The notes under the pieces were generated by a model that saw nothing but the letters and a program-made list of their open reading frames with translations, was not told where the DNA came from and did not search any database. A stretch of DNA of 64,000 bases, from positions 620,001 through 684,000 of the forward strand of contig NZ_CP113162.1 in the NCBI RefSeq assembly GCF_029030725.1, written 5' to 3'. The DNA comes from [Pseudomonas] carboxydohydrogena. Its GTDB lineage: Bacteria > Pseudomonadota > Alphaproteobacteria > Rhizobiales > Xanthobacteraceae. The position numbers were made by a program, and so were the translations under genes. Position 1 is the stretch's first letter. The number at the start of each line of letters is the position of its first letter. This document shows positions 10,632 through 17,481 of this stretch, piece by piece.

Positions 10632-10656
10632 GGAACGGTCCTATGGGTCGCCCGTT
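10632..10656 (+). promoter_or_regulatory. EcfG-type (general stress) promoter
   Basis: GGAAC at 10632-10636, a 16-base spacer, then CGTT at 10653-10656: an exact match to the known alphaproteobacterial sigma-EcfG consensus. Predicted start of transcription is near 10662, immediately before a 37-codon frame. The terminator at 10901 lies about 240 bases downstream. Confidence 0.7.
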
Positions 10657-10664
10657 GAACCTGC

Positions 10665-10778
10665 ATGTGGCTGAGGGTCCAAAAGAAATCCATCGATTAC
10701 GGCGACTTTCTCCTCGCCATGATCCTGCTTGGGCTCTTCATTATGGTGGCGGGACTTATGACAGTCCTTATACGTTGA
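10665..10778 (+). CDS. Possible 37-residue membrane microprotein in an EcfG-controlled transcript
   Basis: ATG 10665 opens a 37-codon frame starting MWLRVQKKSIDYGDF and continuing as an almost uninterrupted hydrophobic helix (LLAMILLGLFIMVAGLMTVL), ending in Arg. An in-frame stop lies just upstream, so no earlier start exists. No Shine-Dalgarno site is seen; if the EcfG promoter is used, the message would be nearly leaderless. The basic N-terminus before the helix is typical of single-span peptides. The transcript could instead be a small RNA of about 260 bases. I do not recognise a family. Confidence 0.45.
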   Translation: MWLRVQKKSIDYGDFLLAMILLGLFIMVAGLMTVLIR

Positions 10779-10987
10779 TTTCTCTGGTATTTTGAGGTTC
10801 GACGGGAGGAACTATCAGTCATGCCGGGGTTTGACGTCGTTTCGGTTTTGCCGGATGGGGTCAGTAAGTTTCGATAGAGGGTTCATTGTTATTTTGAATT
10901 GGCCCGAGGTGGGCCGTTTTTTATCTGCCCTGTATCCGGAGGAGGAGCAGTCATCTTGAAGCGTCTCCCGCAAATCTCTGTTGCGAG
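10779..10987 (+). other. Untranslated stretch before the HWE kinase gene
   Basis: About 210 bases with no convincing gene. It holds the terminator at 10901-10922 and then a purine-rich GGAGGAGGAG run at about 10938. A minus-strand frame covering 10303-10623, on the other side of the microprotein, overlaps the rhlE start and looks like chance. Confidence 0.4.
10901..10922 (+). terminator. Rho-independent terminator
   Basis: GGCCC stem with GGGCC partner and a short purine loop, followed by GTTTTTTAT on the plus strand. It would end the transcript predicted to begin near 10662. Confidence 0.75.
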
Positions 10988-12637
10988 TTGATAAGCGTGC
11001 TCCGGGTTGGTTTTTTCATCGGGCTTCTCGCCATCATCGGGATACTGGTCTCCGGGCTGGTGTCGTATCGTATCTATGAGCAGGAAGGCGTTATCGATCG
11101 CGCCGCGCTGACGCGCCAGATCGATGCCCATGCCGGACTTGTTCAGGAGCGATTGAGCGAGCGTGAAGTTCTGGCGCGCGTTTCTGCGGGCGCCTTCCAG
11201 CCTTCCACGGCCATTTCCTCGCGGGCCTTGCAGCCGCTGCGCCCCTCGATCTACACCTTCAAGACGAATTTCGTGGTGACGGGCTGGATCGCTCGCCTGA
11301 TGCCGTCTGATTTTCCGGCCGCCGAAGCTGAATTGAAAAAAGCCGGCTTCAGGAATCCGCAGATCCGCAATTTCAACGATAAGCCGCTCGACGCCGCAGC
11401 AGCAGCGAAAGGCGTCGATGTGCTGATGGACGTCGAGCCGCAGGACGACAACACGTTGAAGCTGCCGGGACGTGCTTACGACCAGCATCCGGTGATCGGT
11501 CCCACGCTGGCGAAGGCAAGCGAAACAGGCGAGCCGGAAGCGTCCGATCCGGTGAATTTGTCACCGGTGGGAAGCCCCCTGGGCGTGGTCCTGGTCGTGC
11601 CTGTCATGAAGCCGGAGACGAAGTCCCCGATCGGCTTCATCACCACCTCATACCGGCTGTCGCTGATGCTGGGAAATGACGACCTTTCGCTGTTTTCCGT
11701 GGCGTTGCGAGATCCCCGCGCCAATGGCGGCGAACTCGTGCTCGATAATGACGGCGAGGTGGTGACGGCGGCGTCGCGGCCGGAAGAAAACCGGCCCGAG
11801 ATTCGCAAGATCGTGTTCGGCGGCCGGCAGTGGGCGCTGGATTATTATCCCAAGACCGACACCATGCAGCGTGCCCTCAATCATGCGCTCGTCGCGGGCC
11901 TGATCGGCCTCGCGGTGACGGTCGTGTTGTGTTCGCTGTTCGGCTACGTCTCCTACAACAACGTGCGCCTCAGCCGCGAAATACAGACCCGGATCGGGTT
12001 CGAGCGCAGGCTCACGGCGGTGATCGACGAGCTCAATCATCGCGTCAAGAATATCCTCGCGGTGATCCAGTCGATCGTGACGCGGACCTTGCGCCATGGC
12101 TCCGATATCGACAGCGCGCGCGAACTGCTGATCGGCCGTATTCACGCGATGTCGAATGTCGTCACGCTGTTGAGTGACAGTCAGTGGCAGGGCGTGAAGC
12201 TCAAGGGCTTGTTCGATTCACGCGCGATTCCGCATGGCGACCGCATCGCGCTCGATGGGCCCGACATCACGGTGTCGGCGCGCGCGGCGCAGAGCCTGTC
12301 GCTGTTGTTCTTCGAGCTGGCCTCGCATTCCGACGAGGGGTTGTCGCTGGTCGGCAAGCATCCGCATATCGTGGCGAACTGGACCGTCTCCGGGGAAGAG
12401 CCGCATGCGACCTTCAAATTTCACTGGGAGGAATTCAACACCAGCGTGGCGACGCGCCGGCCCGAGAGCGATTTCGGTATCGTGCTGCTTGATCGCGTCG
12501 CCCCCGAGGCGCTTGGAGGCACCTCGAAGCGATACTTCACCGATGTCAGCTACGTCTATGAGTTGACGGCGCCGATGGCGACGGTGGTGGATGAAAACGA
12601 GATGAACCGCACCGGCTATATCTCTCGGACGACCTGA
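10988..12637 (+). CDS. HWE-family sensor histidine kinase, probable input to the general stress response
   Basis: Membrane sensor kinase of 549 residues. A signal-anchor helix (about 5-27) is followed by a periplasmic region of roughly 260 residues, a second helix (about 297-320) and a cytoplasmic kinase domain. The phosphoacceptor box DELNHRVKN (His351) and the HWE triplet (about 478-480) place it in the HWE/HisKA_2 group, the class that phosphorylates PhyR. The ATP-binding half looks degenerate: the usual GxGxG boxes are hard to find. It faces ecfG-nepR-phyR, supporting a PhyK-like role. The start is TTG 10988 or GTG 10997. Confidence 0.85.
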   Translation: MISVLRVGFFIGLLAIIGILVSGLVSYRIYEQEGVIDRAALTRQIDAHAGLVQERLSEREVLARVSAGAFQPSTAISSRALQPLRPSIYTFKTNFVVTGWIARLMPSDFPAAEAELKKAGFRNPQIRNFNDKPLDAAAAAKGVDVLMDVEPQDDNTLKLPGRAYDQHPVIGPTLAKASETGEPEASDPVNLSPVGSPLGVVLVVPVMKPETKSPIGFITTSYRLSLMLGNDDLSLFSVALRDPRANGGELVLDNDGEVVTAASRPEENRPEIRKIVFGGRQWALDYYPKTDTMQRALNHALVAGLIGLAVTVVLCSLFGYVSYNNVRLSREIQTRIGFERRLTAVIDELNHRVKNILAVIQSIVTRTLRHGSDIDSARELLIGRIHAMSNVVTLLSDSQWQGVKLKGLFDSRAIPHGDRIALDGPDITVSARAAQSLSLLFFELASHSDEGLSLVGKHPHIVANWTVSGEEPHATFKFHWEEFNTSVATRRPESDFGIVLLDRVAPEALGGTSKRYFTDVSYVYELTAPMATVVDENEMNRTGYISRTT

Positions 12638-12685
12638 AGGCGGAGTCATCATGTCCGCCGGATCTCCGGAATAGTGCGCGAAATA

Positions 12686-12715
12686 ACAACGGGACGCCGG
12701 ATGGCGTCCCGTTGT
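12686..12715. terminator. Hairpin between convergent kinase and ecfG genes
   Basis: A 13-bp perfect stem (ACAACGGGACGCC and its complement) with a four-base loop, in the 105-base gap between two converging genes. Neither side has a long T-run, so it is a likely but weak bidirectional terminator. Confidence 0.6.
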
Positions 12716-12742
12716 CTCGTTTCGATGCAGGGACAGCGGCGA

Positions 12743-13291
12743 TCAGTTGCCGCTGCCGCCGATCACGGCGCGAACCGTGCTGTCGGGGCCGAAGTCCTCC
12801 GTGCCGTCGACATACAGCATGGCGCTGAGTTTCGAACGGGCGCGGTTGACGCGGCTCTTGATGGTGCCGACCGCGCATCCGCAGATCGCCGCTGCATCCT
12901 CGTACGAGAAACCGGAGGCGCCGACGAGGATGAGAGCCTCGCGCTGGTCCTGCGGCAATTTCTCGAGGGCCGCGCGAAACTCCTCGAATTCGAGATGCGA
13001 GCTTTGCGCAGGCTGCGACTTCAGCGTCTTAGAATAGCTGCCCTCGGCATCCTCGACCTCGCGCCGCCGTTTGCGATAATCCGAGCGAAACAGGTTGCGC
13101 AGGATCGTGAACAGCCAGGCCGGCAGATTCGAGCCGGGCTGAAATGAGTCGATATTGGCGAGTGCGCGCAGCAGCGTTTCCTGCACCAGATCGTCGGCGC
13201 GGTCGCTTTTGCCGCTGAGCGAAATCGCGAAGGCGCGCAGACTCGGCACCGACGCGAGGATCTCGTCGCGAAGAGAATCTGTGAGAGGCAT
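12743..13291 (-). CDS. ecfG: ECF sigma factor EcfG, general stress response
   Basis: Alternative sigma factor that directs RNA polymerase to GGAAC/CGTT promoters. The 182-residue protein has sigma region 2 (DRADDLVQETLLRALANI, about 31-48) and region 4 (YEDAAAICGCAVGTIKSRVN, about 130-149), without C-terminal extensions. Its ATG shares one base with the nepR stop (TGATG), so synthesis of sigma and anti-sigma is coupled. phyR lies divergently upstream. NepR would sequester it until PhyR is phosphorylated. Confidence 0.95.
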   Translation of the reverse strand: MPLTDSLRDEILASVPSLRAFAISLSGKSDRADDLVQETLLRALANIDSFQPGSNLPAWLFTILRNLFRSDYRKRRREVEDAEGSYSKTLKSQPAQSSHLEFEEFRAALEKLPQDQREALILVGASGFSYEDAAAICGCAVGTIKSRVNRARSKLSAMLYVDGTEDFGPDSTVRAVIGGSGN

Positions 13292-13524
13292 CAGTCCCTC
13301 CCGATACTGTTTTGCGGCAGGCCTTCGGCGTCGGTCCCCGGTGTCTCCCCGGCGTCCAGTTTGCGGATCAGATCGGCGAAACGATCCGGCACTCCCTGTT
13401 TGACGACATCGTCGTACATGGCGCGGAGCTGGTGGCCGATCCGTGCCTGAATTTCTGCATTGAGGCCACTTTTGGGGGCCGGCTTGGTGGGGAGCGGCTT
13501 GGGGTCTTTCATGGGTGAATCCAT
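13291..13524 (-). CDS. nepR: Anti-sigma factor NepR
   Basis: Small helical protein that binds EcfG and, after stress, phosphorylated PhyR. The conserved NepR core (IGHQLRAMYDDVVKQGVPDR) lies in the middle, preceded by a Lys/Pro-rich arm. The frame stays open to 13617, but the predicted promoter at 13606-13630 makes that start unlikely. ATG 13524 or ATG 13512 are the candidates. AAGGAG is 18 bases from 13524 but ideally placed for an out-of-frame ATG at 13535. The stop overlaps the ecfG start. Confidence 0.9.
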   Translation of the reverse strand: MDSPMKDPKPLPTKPAPKSGLNAEIQARIGHQLRAMYDDVVKQGVPDRFADLIRKLDAGETPGTDAEGLPQNSIGRD

Positions 13525-13535
13525 GCGGTCGCCAT
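13509..13535 (-). other. Possible 8-codon leader ORF overlapping the nepR start
   Basis: ATG 13535, six bases after the strong AAGGAG site, opens a frame MATAWIHP whose TGA overlaps the ATG at 13512 of nepR (ATGA). It could feed ribosomes into nepR by re-initiation. The evidence is only positional. Confidence 0.3.
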
Positions 13536-13605
13536 CGGTTAACTCCTTCGAGGAGAATGCTTTTTTGGGCCAGCCAGATAGTCTGTAGGCCGTTCTCCGA
13601 AATCT

Positions 13606-13630
13606 AATGCGGTTCAAACCAGAAAGTTCC
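13606..13630 (-). promoter_or_regulatory. Candidate EcfG-type promoter of nepR-ecfG
   Basis: On the minus strand GGAAC (13630-13626), a 16-base spacer and CATT (13609-13606), one mismatch from CGTT. It precedes nepR by about 80 bases. Autoregulation of nepR-ecfG by EcfG is known in several relatives. A second GGAAC faces the other way at 13639-13643 towards phyR, but no CGTT follows at the right distance. Confidence 0.5.
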
Positions 13631-13732
13631 GGGAGAAGGGAACTTTAATCGGGCTCGGGGGTAGATAGGGATACGGCTTCCGGGACATAGTCCTGATCGC
13701 CCGCAGCCACGATATCGATTTATGGAGGGGGT

Positions 13733-14533
13733 ATGTCCCGTTCTCAGCTTGTTGCTGAACATTTGCCCCTGTTGCGCCGGTACGCCCGCGCGCTGACAGG
13801 AAGCCAGGCGTCCGGAGATTCTTATGTCGGTGCGATGCTGGAAGCCTTGCTGCAAGATCCCTCTCTGCTGGATGAGAGTCATGGTCCCCGGGTCGGCCTG
13901 TTTCGTCTCTTCACCAAGATCTGGCATTCGGTCGCGCTGAACGAGGAGGGCGAGCCTGTTCCTCTGGCCGCGTCGGAGCGGCGGCTCTCCAACATCACGC
14001 CGCTCGCGCGTCAGGCTTTTCTGCTGCTGTCCCTTGAAGGTTTCTCCGAGGAAGAAGTCAGCTTCATTCTCGATATCGATGTCGCGGAAGTGCGCGCTTT
14101 GACCGACACGGCGGGCCGCGAACTCGCGGCCGAGATCGCGACCGATGTGCTCATCATCGAGGACGAGACCTTCATCGCGATGGATCTCGAAAGCCTGGTG
14201 AAGAACCTCGGCCATAACGTGATCGGCGTCGCGCGCACCCATACCGATGCGCTGGCGCTGGCGAAAACCAAGCGGCCGGGCCTGATCCTCGCCGACATCC
14301 AGCTCGCGGATGGCAGTTCGGGTCTCGATGCCGTGAACGAACTGCTGCGCACTTTCGAGGTGCCGGTGGTGTTCATCACCGCCTATCCGGAGCGCTTCCT
14401 CACCGGCGAGCGTCCCGAACCGGCCTTCCTGATCTCGAAGCCGTTCCAGCCGGCGATGGTTTCGGCGGTGGCAAGCCAGGCACTGTTCTTCCAGAGGAAC
14501 TCACGCAATCGTAACCAGCGGGCGAGCGCCTGA
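13733..14533 (+). CDS. phyR: PhyR, response regulator and anti-anti-sigma factor
   Basis: Master switch of the general stress response. The 266-residue protein joins an N-terminal sigma-like domain (about 1-130, with sigma2-like LPLLRRYARALTGS and sigma4-like segments) to a C-terminal receiver. Receiver residues are intact: acidic pair in IIEDETF, phosphoacceptor Asp188 in LADIQLADG, and Lys in ISKPF. Phosphorylation frees the sigma-like domain to capture NepR. GGAGGGGG directly precedes the ATG. It diverges from nepR-ecfG across about 120 bases. Confidence 0.95.
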   Translation: MSRSQLVAEHLPLLRRYARALTGSQASGDSYVGAMLEALLQDPSLLDESHGPRVGLFRLFTKIWHSVALNEEGEPVPLAASERRLSNITPLARQAFLLLSLEGFSEEEVSFILDIDVAEVRALTDTAGRELAAEIATDVLIIEDETFIAMDLESLVKNLGHNVIGVARTHTDALALAKTKRPGLILADIQLADGSSGLDAVNELLRTFEVPVVFITAYPERFLTGERPEPAFLISKPFQPAMVSAVASQALFFQRNSRNRNQRASA

Positions 14534-14562
14534 CCCGGCGGCTGCTTAAATGGAACAACTGG

Positions 14563-14590
14563 AAAAGCCCTGCTTCGGCAGGGCTTTTTC
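14563..14590 (+). terminator. Rho-independent terminator after phyR
   Basis: AAGCCCTGC stem, TTCG tetraloop, GCAGGGCTT, then a T-run. It lies 30 bases past the phyR stop. Confidence 0.9.
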
Positions 14591-14653
14591 ATGCGCCGCC
14601 GCCCCGCATACACGGACTGCGCCGAAACACCTGACCATCCGCCGCCAGCCTCA

Positions 14654-14678
14654 GGAACGAAGCCTTCCGGCAGTCGTT
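14654..14678 (+). promoter_or_regulatory. EcfG-type (general stress) promoter
   Basis: GGAAC at 14654-14658, 16-base spacer, CGTT at 14675-14678. Predicted transcription start is near 14685, just before the gene at 14698. It follows the phyR terminator, so that gene has its own promoter. Confidence 0.75.
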
Positions 14679-14697
14679 ATCCCGTGCATCGCATGTG

Positions 14698-15123
14698 ATG
14701 CGTTTGGCAAAAGCGACGACGACCATGTTTCAGTTGGCTTCAGGAATTCTGGGTGCTGCCGCGGCGACGCTGGCGTTCGGCACCGTGCATCTCGAAGTCT
14801 CCGCCAAAGGCGATCAGGGCCAGCAGGCCGCGATTGTGCGGGCCGATGCGGCGCCTCAGATCGAACGCGCGGGCAAAGGCGACCGTCTCCCGTCGCCCTC
14901 CGTGGAGGGAAAGAACCTGACCGTCTCCTTCCAGCTTCCGGGTGCCGATAGCTCGGTGATGATGCGTGTTCCGTTGACCGCGGGCGGGCCCGCGGCAGAC
15001 CACACGGCGCGTCCTTCCGTGGAGCGGGCTTCCATCGGCAAGCGCATGGTGGCATGCGAGCCGTCCGTCAGCGTGCTGACGCCGGTGGCGAAACTGCTGC
15101 AACCTTCACGCTGCGTCACCTGA
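14698..15123 (+). CDS. Hypothetical exported protein, predicted EcfG target
   Basis: Not recognised. From ATG 14698 it has 141 residues; ATG 14725 would fit better with the predicted transcript start (about 40-base leader) and gives a signal-peptide-like start MFQLASGILGAAAATLAFG. The rest is a mostly hydrophilic secreted domain with two Cys near the C-terminus, which could pair. It lies between phyR and a stress-type membrane protein gene. No ribosome site stands out for either start. Confidence 0.6.
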   Translation: MRLAKATTTMFQLASGILGAAAATLAFGTVHLEVSAKGDQGQQAAIVRADAAPQIERAGKGDRLPSPSVEGKNLTVSFQLPGADSSVMMRVPLTAGGPAADHTARPSVERASIGKRMVACEPSVSVLTPVAKLLQPSRCVT

Positions 15124-15154
15124 CGTTTTCAAAGCGTTGGATGATAGAGCTTGC

Positions 15155-15180
15155 ATCGCCCGCGTCTTTACGCGGGCGAT
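15155..15180. terminator. Hairpin between convergent genes
   Basis: A 10-bp perfect stem ATCGCCCGCG / CGCGGGCGAT with a six-base loop between the genes ending at 15123 and 15180. T-runs are short on both sides, so it is a weak candidate terminator. Confidence 0.5.
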
Positions 15181-15599
15181 CAGTCTTTCGCGGAAGGCCG
15201 CTTCGACATCAATCCCAGCGCTAGGCCGCCGACCGCGAGCAGCGGGATCATCCGTTTCACGCCGATGATCCGGACAGCCTGCAATGCGGTCGCCATGACG
15301 ATCGGGTCGCCGAGCGCCGTTTGCAGCGTCGATTTCGCGGCTTCCACGGGCCGCTGGCGGATGGCGCGTTTGCGCAGCGCGTAGCAGATCGCGGCCATTG
15401 CCGCGCAGACAAAGAACACCGCAGCGCCCGCGAGGCAGGCATAGACCGGACCATATTTGTTGAGCACGGCGATGAAGGCCGCTCCGCACAGGAATCCGGT
15501 GGTGATGAAAAGACAGACAGCGACAGCAGCGGCGAGCGAGGTGAGACGCATCGCCGTTCCGGCGCTTTCCTTCAGGTCGTCAACGAATTTGTCGAGCAT
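15180..15599 (-). CDS. Phage-holin-like/YqjE-like small membrane protein
   Basis: 139 residues from ATG 15599 (GAGG six bases upstream). Two adjacent hydrophobic helices near the N-terminus (about 20-45 and 50-75) and a third near the C-terminus (about 112-130) fit the holin-superfamily/DUF1469-like proteins often paired with YqjD/ElaB. The upstream gene on the same strand is such a protein (15674-16009). A weak terminator lies between them. Function in relatives is unclear; a role in stressed membranes is inference. Confidence 0.65.
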   Translation of the reverse strand: MLDKFVDDLKESAGTAMRLTSLAAAVAVCLFITTGFLCGAAFIAVLNKYGPVYACLAGAAVFFVCAAMAAICYALRKRAIRQRPVEAAKSTLQTALGDPIVMATALQAVRIIGVKRMIPLLAVGGLALGLMSKRPSAKD

Positions 15600-15630
15600 G
15601 AAAGCCTCGATCCACAAAACAGGACAAATG

Positions 15631-15659
15631 AAAAAGGCGGCCGCGAACGCGCCCGCCTT
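15631..15659 (-). terminator. Terminator or attenuator between two stress membrane genes
   Basis: AAGGCGG/CCGCCTT stem with a GC-rich inner hairpin, followed on the minus strand by TTTTTCATTTG. It lies 15 bases after the DUF883 gene and 32 bases before the next gene, so the second gene would be expressed less by read-through. Confidence 0.7.
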
Positions 15660-15673
15660 CCAGGCTCACGAAA

Positions 15674-16009
15674 CTAGCGTCGCCACGTCACGCCGATCAG
15701 GAAGCCGAGGCCGATGGCGAGGCCGACGGCCGCGAGGGGGCGTTCGCTGATTGCCTCCTCGAGGGTTTCCTCCAGCGAGTTTGCGGCGTCCTGCGCCATG
15801 TCGAGCGCCGCGCTGCCGCGGTCCGCCGCATCGGACACGGCGGCATCGACCTGCGCGCGCGCCTGACGATAGCCGCGACGGGCGCGGCTCTGGGCGTCGT
15901 CGGCGAGTGAATTGAGCGACTCGGAGAGCTGCCTGGTGAGGTTGGATACGTCCTTTTTGAGGGAGTCGAAATCTTTCTGGATGCGGTCGAGATTGGCTTG
16001 GTCGGTCAT
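15674..16009 (-). CDS. DUF883-family (ElaB/YqjD-like) membrane-anchored protein
   Basis: 111 residues. A long charged helical region (about 1-85), likely a coiled coil, ends in a C-terminal transmembrane helix (PLAAVGLAIGLGFLIGV) with an Arg-Arg tail. This is the layout of ElaB/YqjD proteins, which in E. coli tether ribosomes to the inner membrane in stationary phase. An EcfG promoter lies about 70 bases before the ATG, fitting a stress role. Confidence 0.8.
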   Translation of the reverse strand: MTDQANLDRIQKDFDSLKKDVSNLTRQLSESLNSLADDAQSRARRGYRQARAQVDAAVSDAADRGSAALDMAQDAANSLEETLEEAISERPLAAVGLAIGLGFLIGVTWRR

Positions 16010-16078
16010 CGGCTGTTTTTCCCGTTACAGGTACGCGGCATCTGAATGCCCGCCGCGGCGGCGGGCGTGTGCAGCACA

Positions 16079-16104
16079 AACGCGTCCGCATCGCGGAAGG
16101 TTCC
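16079..16104 (-). promoter_or_regulatory. EcfG-type (general stress) promoter
   Basis: On the minus strand GGAAC (16104-16100), 17-base spacer, CGTT (16082-16079). Predicted start near 16072, giving a leader of about 63 bases to the DUF883 gene. It lies in the short gap after the AI-2E permease stop at 16111. Confidence 0.75.
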
Positions 16105-16110
16105 GCAGCT

Positions 16111-17208
16111 TCATTCCGTGAGAAATGGCTGCTCGCGCTCGGGCATCATGTGCTCCTTGACGATGAGGCCGACGATCAGGAGCGGAGACGATAGAAATGC
16201 GCCCATCGGGCCCCACAGCCAGGTCCAGAATGCGAGCGCGAGAAACACCGCGAGCGCGTTGAGCGACAGCCGTCGCCCGATGATCGTCGGTGTGACGAAG
16301 TGTCCTTCGACGAAGGCGATCGCCACAAAGGCGAGGGGCGCGATCAGCGCGCCGCCAAGGGTCGGAATCGCGACGATCCCGACACACAGCAGGATCGCGA
16401 ACATCAGGATCGGGCCGATGATGGGGATGAAGTTCAGTGTGGCGGCGAGTCCGCCGAGGCCAGCTGGATTGGGCATGTGCGCGACGGCGCAGGCCAGCCC
16501 GGTGGCGGCGCCCAGCCCTGCGTTGATGAGGGTGACGGTGAGCAGATAGTTGCCGAGATTGGTCTCGATGGCATTGCAAATTTTCAGCATCCGCAGCCGC
16601 GAGTCGTGATTGGGAAAGTTCATCACCAGCGCGCGGCGCAGATCCGGCCAGCTCGCGATGAAAAGCACCAGCACGGCGAAGAACAGCAAAATCTCGGTAA
16701 AAGTGGGAGACAGGAATTCAAGCGTCGGCTGCACCCACGCGACTTTCGGCAACTGAAACGGCTGCTCCCCCGTATCCGGCGTGCCGAGCATGGTCTGCAA
16801 CTGGTGCCAGACCGCCAGCGGGCGGTCGAACACGTGCAACTTATCTTTGAGGATGGGGCCAAGCTCCGGCAGCTTGCCGAACCAATCCATCACGGGGACC
16901 GAGATCAGTCCGATCATCAGCACGAAAGCCGCCCATGTCAGGACGACGATCAGCGCGGCCGAGACCGGGCGCGGCACCCGGAAGGCTTCGAGGCGCTTGG
17001 CCGCGGGCGAGAGCATGGTGCCGAGAATGATCGCGGTGACGACCGGGAGAAAAAACGCGCGCGCGACATACAGCACAGCGACAGCGGCGAGTATCACCAG
17101 CGTCACCAGACAGAGGGAGGTGATCTCGGCACGCTGAATGATGGGAGGGGACAGCGCATTGCCTTCGGGGACGGGCTCGCCGAGGGTCTCGATCGTGCGT
17201 TCGTTCAT
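16111..17208 (-). CDS. AI-2E family (PerM/TqsA-type) membrane permease
   Basis: 365 residues from ATG 17208; an in-frame extension to 17307 is unlikely to be used. Seven or eight hydrophobic helices, an extramembrane loop region (about 115-180) and the family segment around LNFIPIIGPILMF place it in the AI-2E transporter superfamily. Members export varied solutes (autoinducer-2, ions); the substrate cannot be read from sequence. It diverges from the L,D-transpeptidase gene. Confidence 0.85.
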   Translation of the reverse strand: MNERTIETLGEPVPEGNALSPPIIQRAEITSLCLVTLVILAAVAVLYVARAFFLPVVTAIILGTMLSPAAKRLEAFRVPRPVSAALIVVLTWAAFVLMIGLISVPVMDWFGKLPELGPILKDKLHVFDRPLAVWHQLQTMLGTPDTGEQPFQLPKVAWVQPTLEFLSPTFTEILLFFAVLVLFIASWPDLRRALVMNFPNHDSRLRMLKICNAIETNLGNYLLTVTLINAGLGAATGLACAVAHMPNPAGLGGLAATLNFIPIIGPILMFAILLCVGIVAIPTLGGALIAPLAFVAIAFVEGHFVTPTIIGRRLSLNALAVFLALAFWTWLWGPMGAFLSSPLLIVGLIVKEHMMPEREQPFLTE

Positions 17209-17413
17209 GGGATTTTCGCTCGATCGGCATCCGGCGATGGCCAACTTGAAATGGACTGGCAGAAACGCCGGCTGCCGCCTGATGCTGCGGACTTCCTCCG
17301 GCGGCATTCGCCGGCGCCGGTGGCTCCGATCTGGCAGGCGTCATAACGAGGCGGATTGGAAAATGGTTCCTCCTCGCAGGCTGAACGTTTTTCATCAATC
17401 GGCGCGGACGGAA

Positions 17414-17439
17414 GGAACCGCAAGGCTTGCCCGTGCATT
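17414..17439 (+). promoter_or_regulatory. Weak EcfG-like promoter before the L,D-transpeptidase
   Basis: GGAAC at 17414-17418, 17-base spacer, CATT at 17436-17439, the same one-base deviation as the nepR candidate. It is 43 bases upstream of ATG 17482. Only suggestive. Confidence 0.3.
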
Positions 17440-17481
17440 GGCTCGGCGCTCGCATCATGGGATGCGCGGAGGCGTGGTGTC

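Noticed and set aside
13639-13663. EcfG promoter for phyR
   Set aside because: GGAAC is present at 13639-13643 but no CGTT-like box follows at 16-17 bases.
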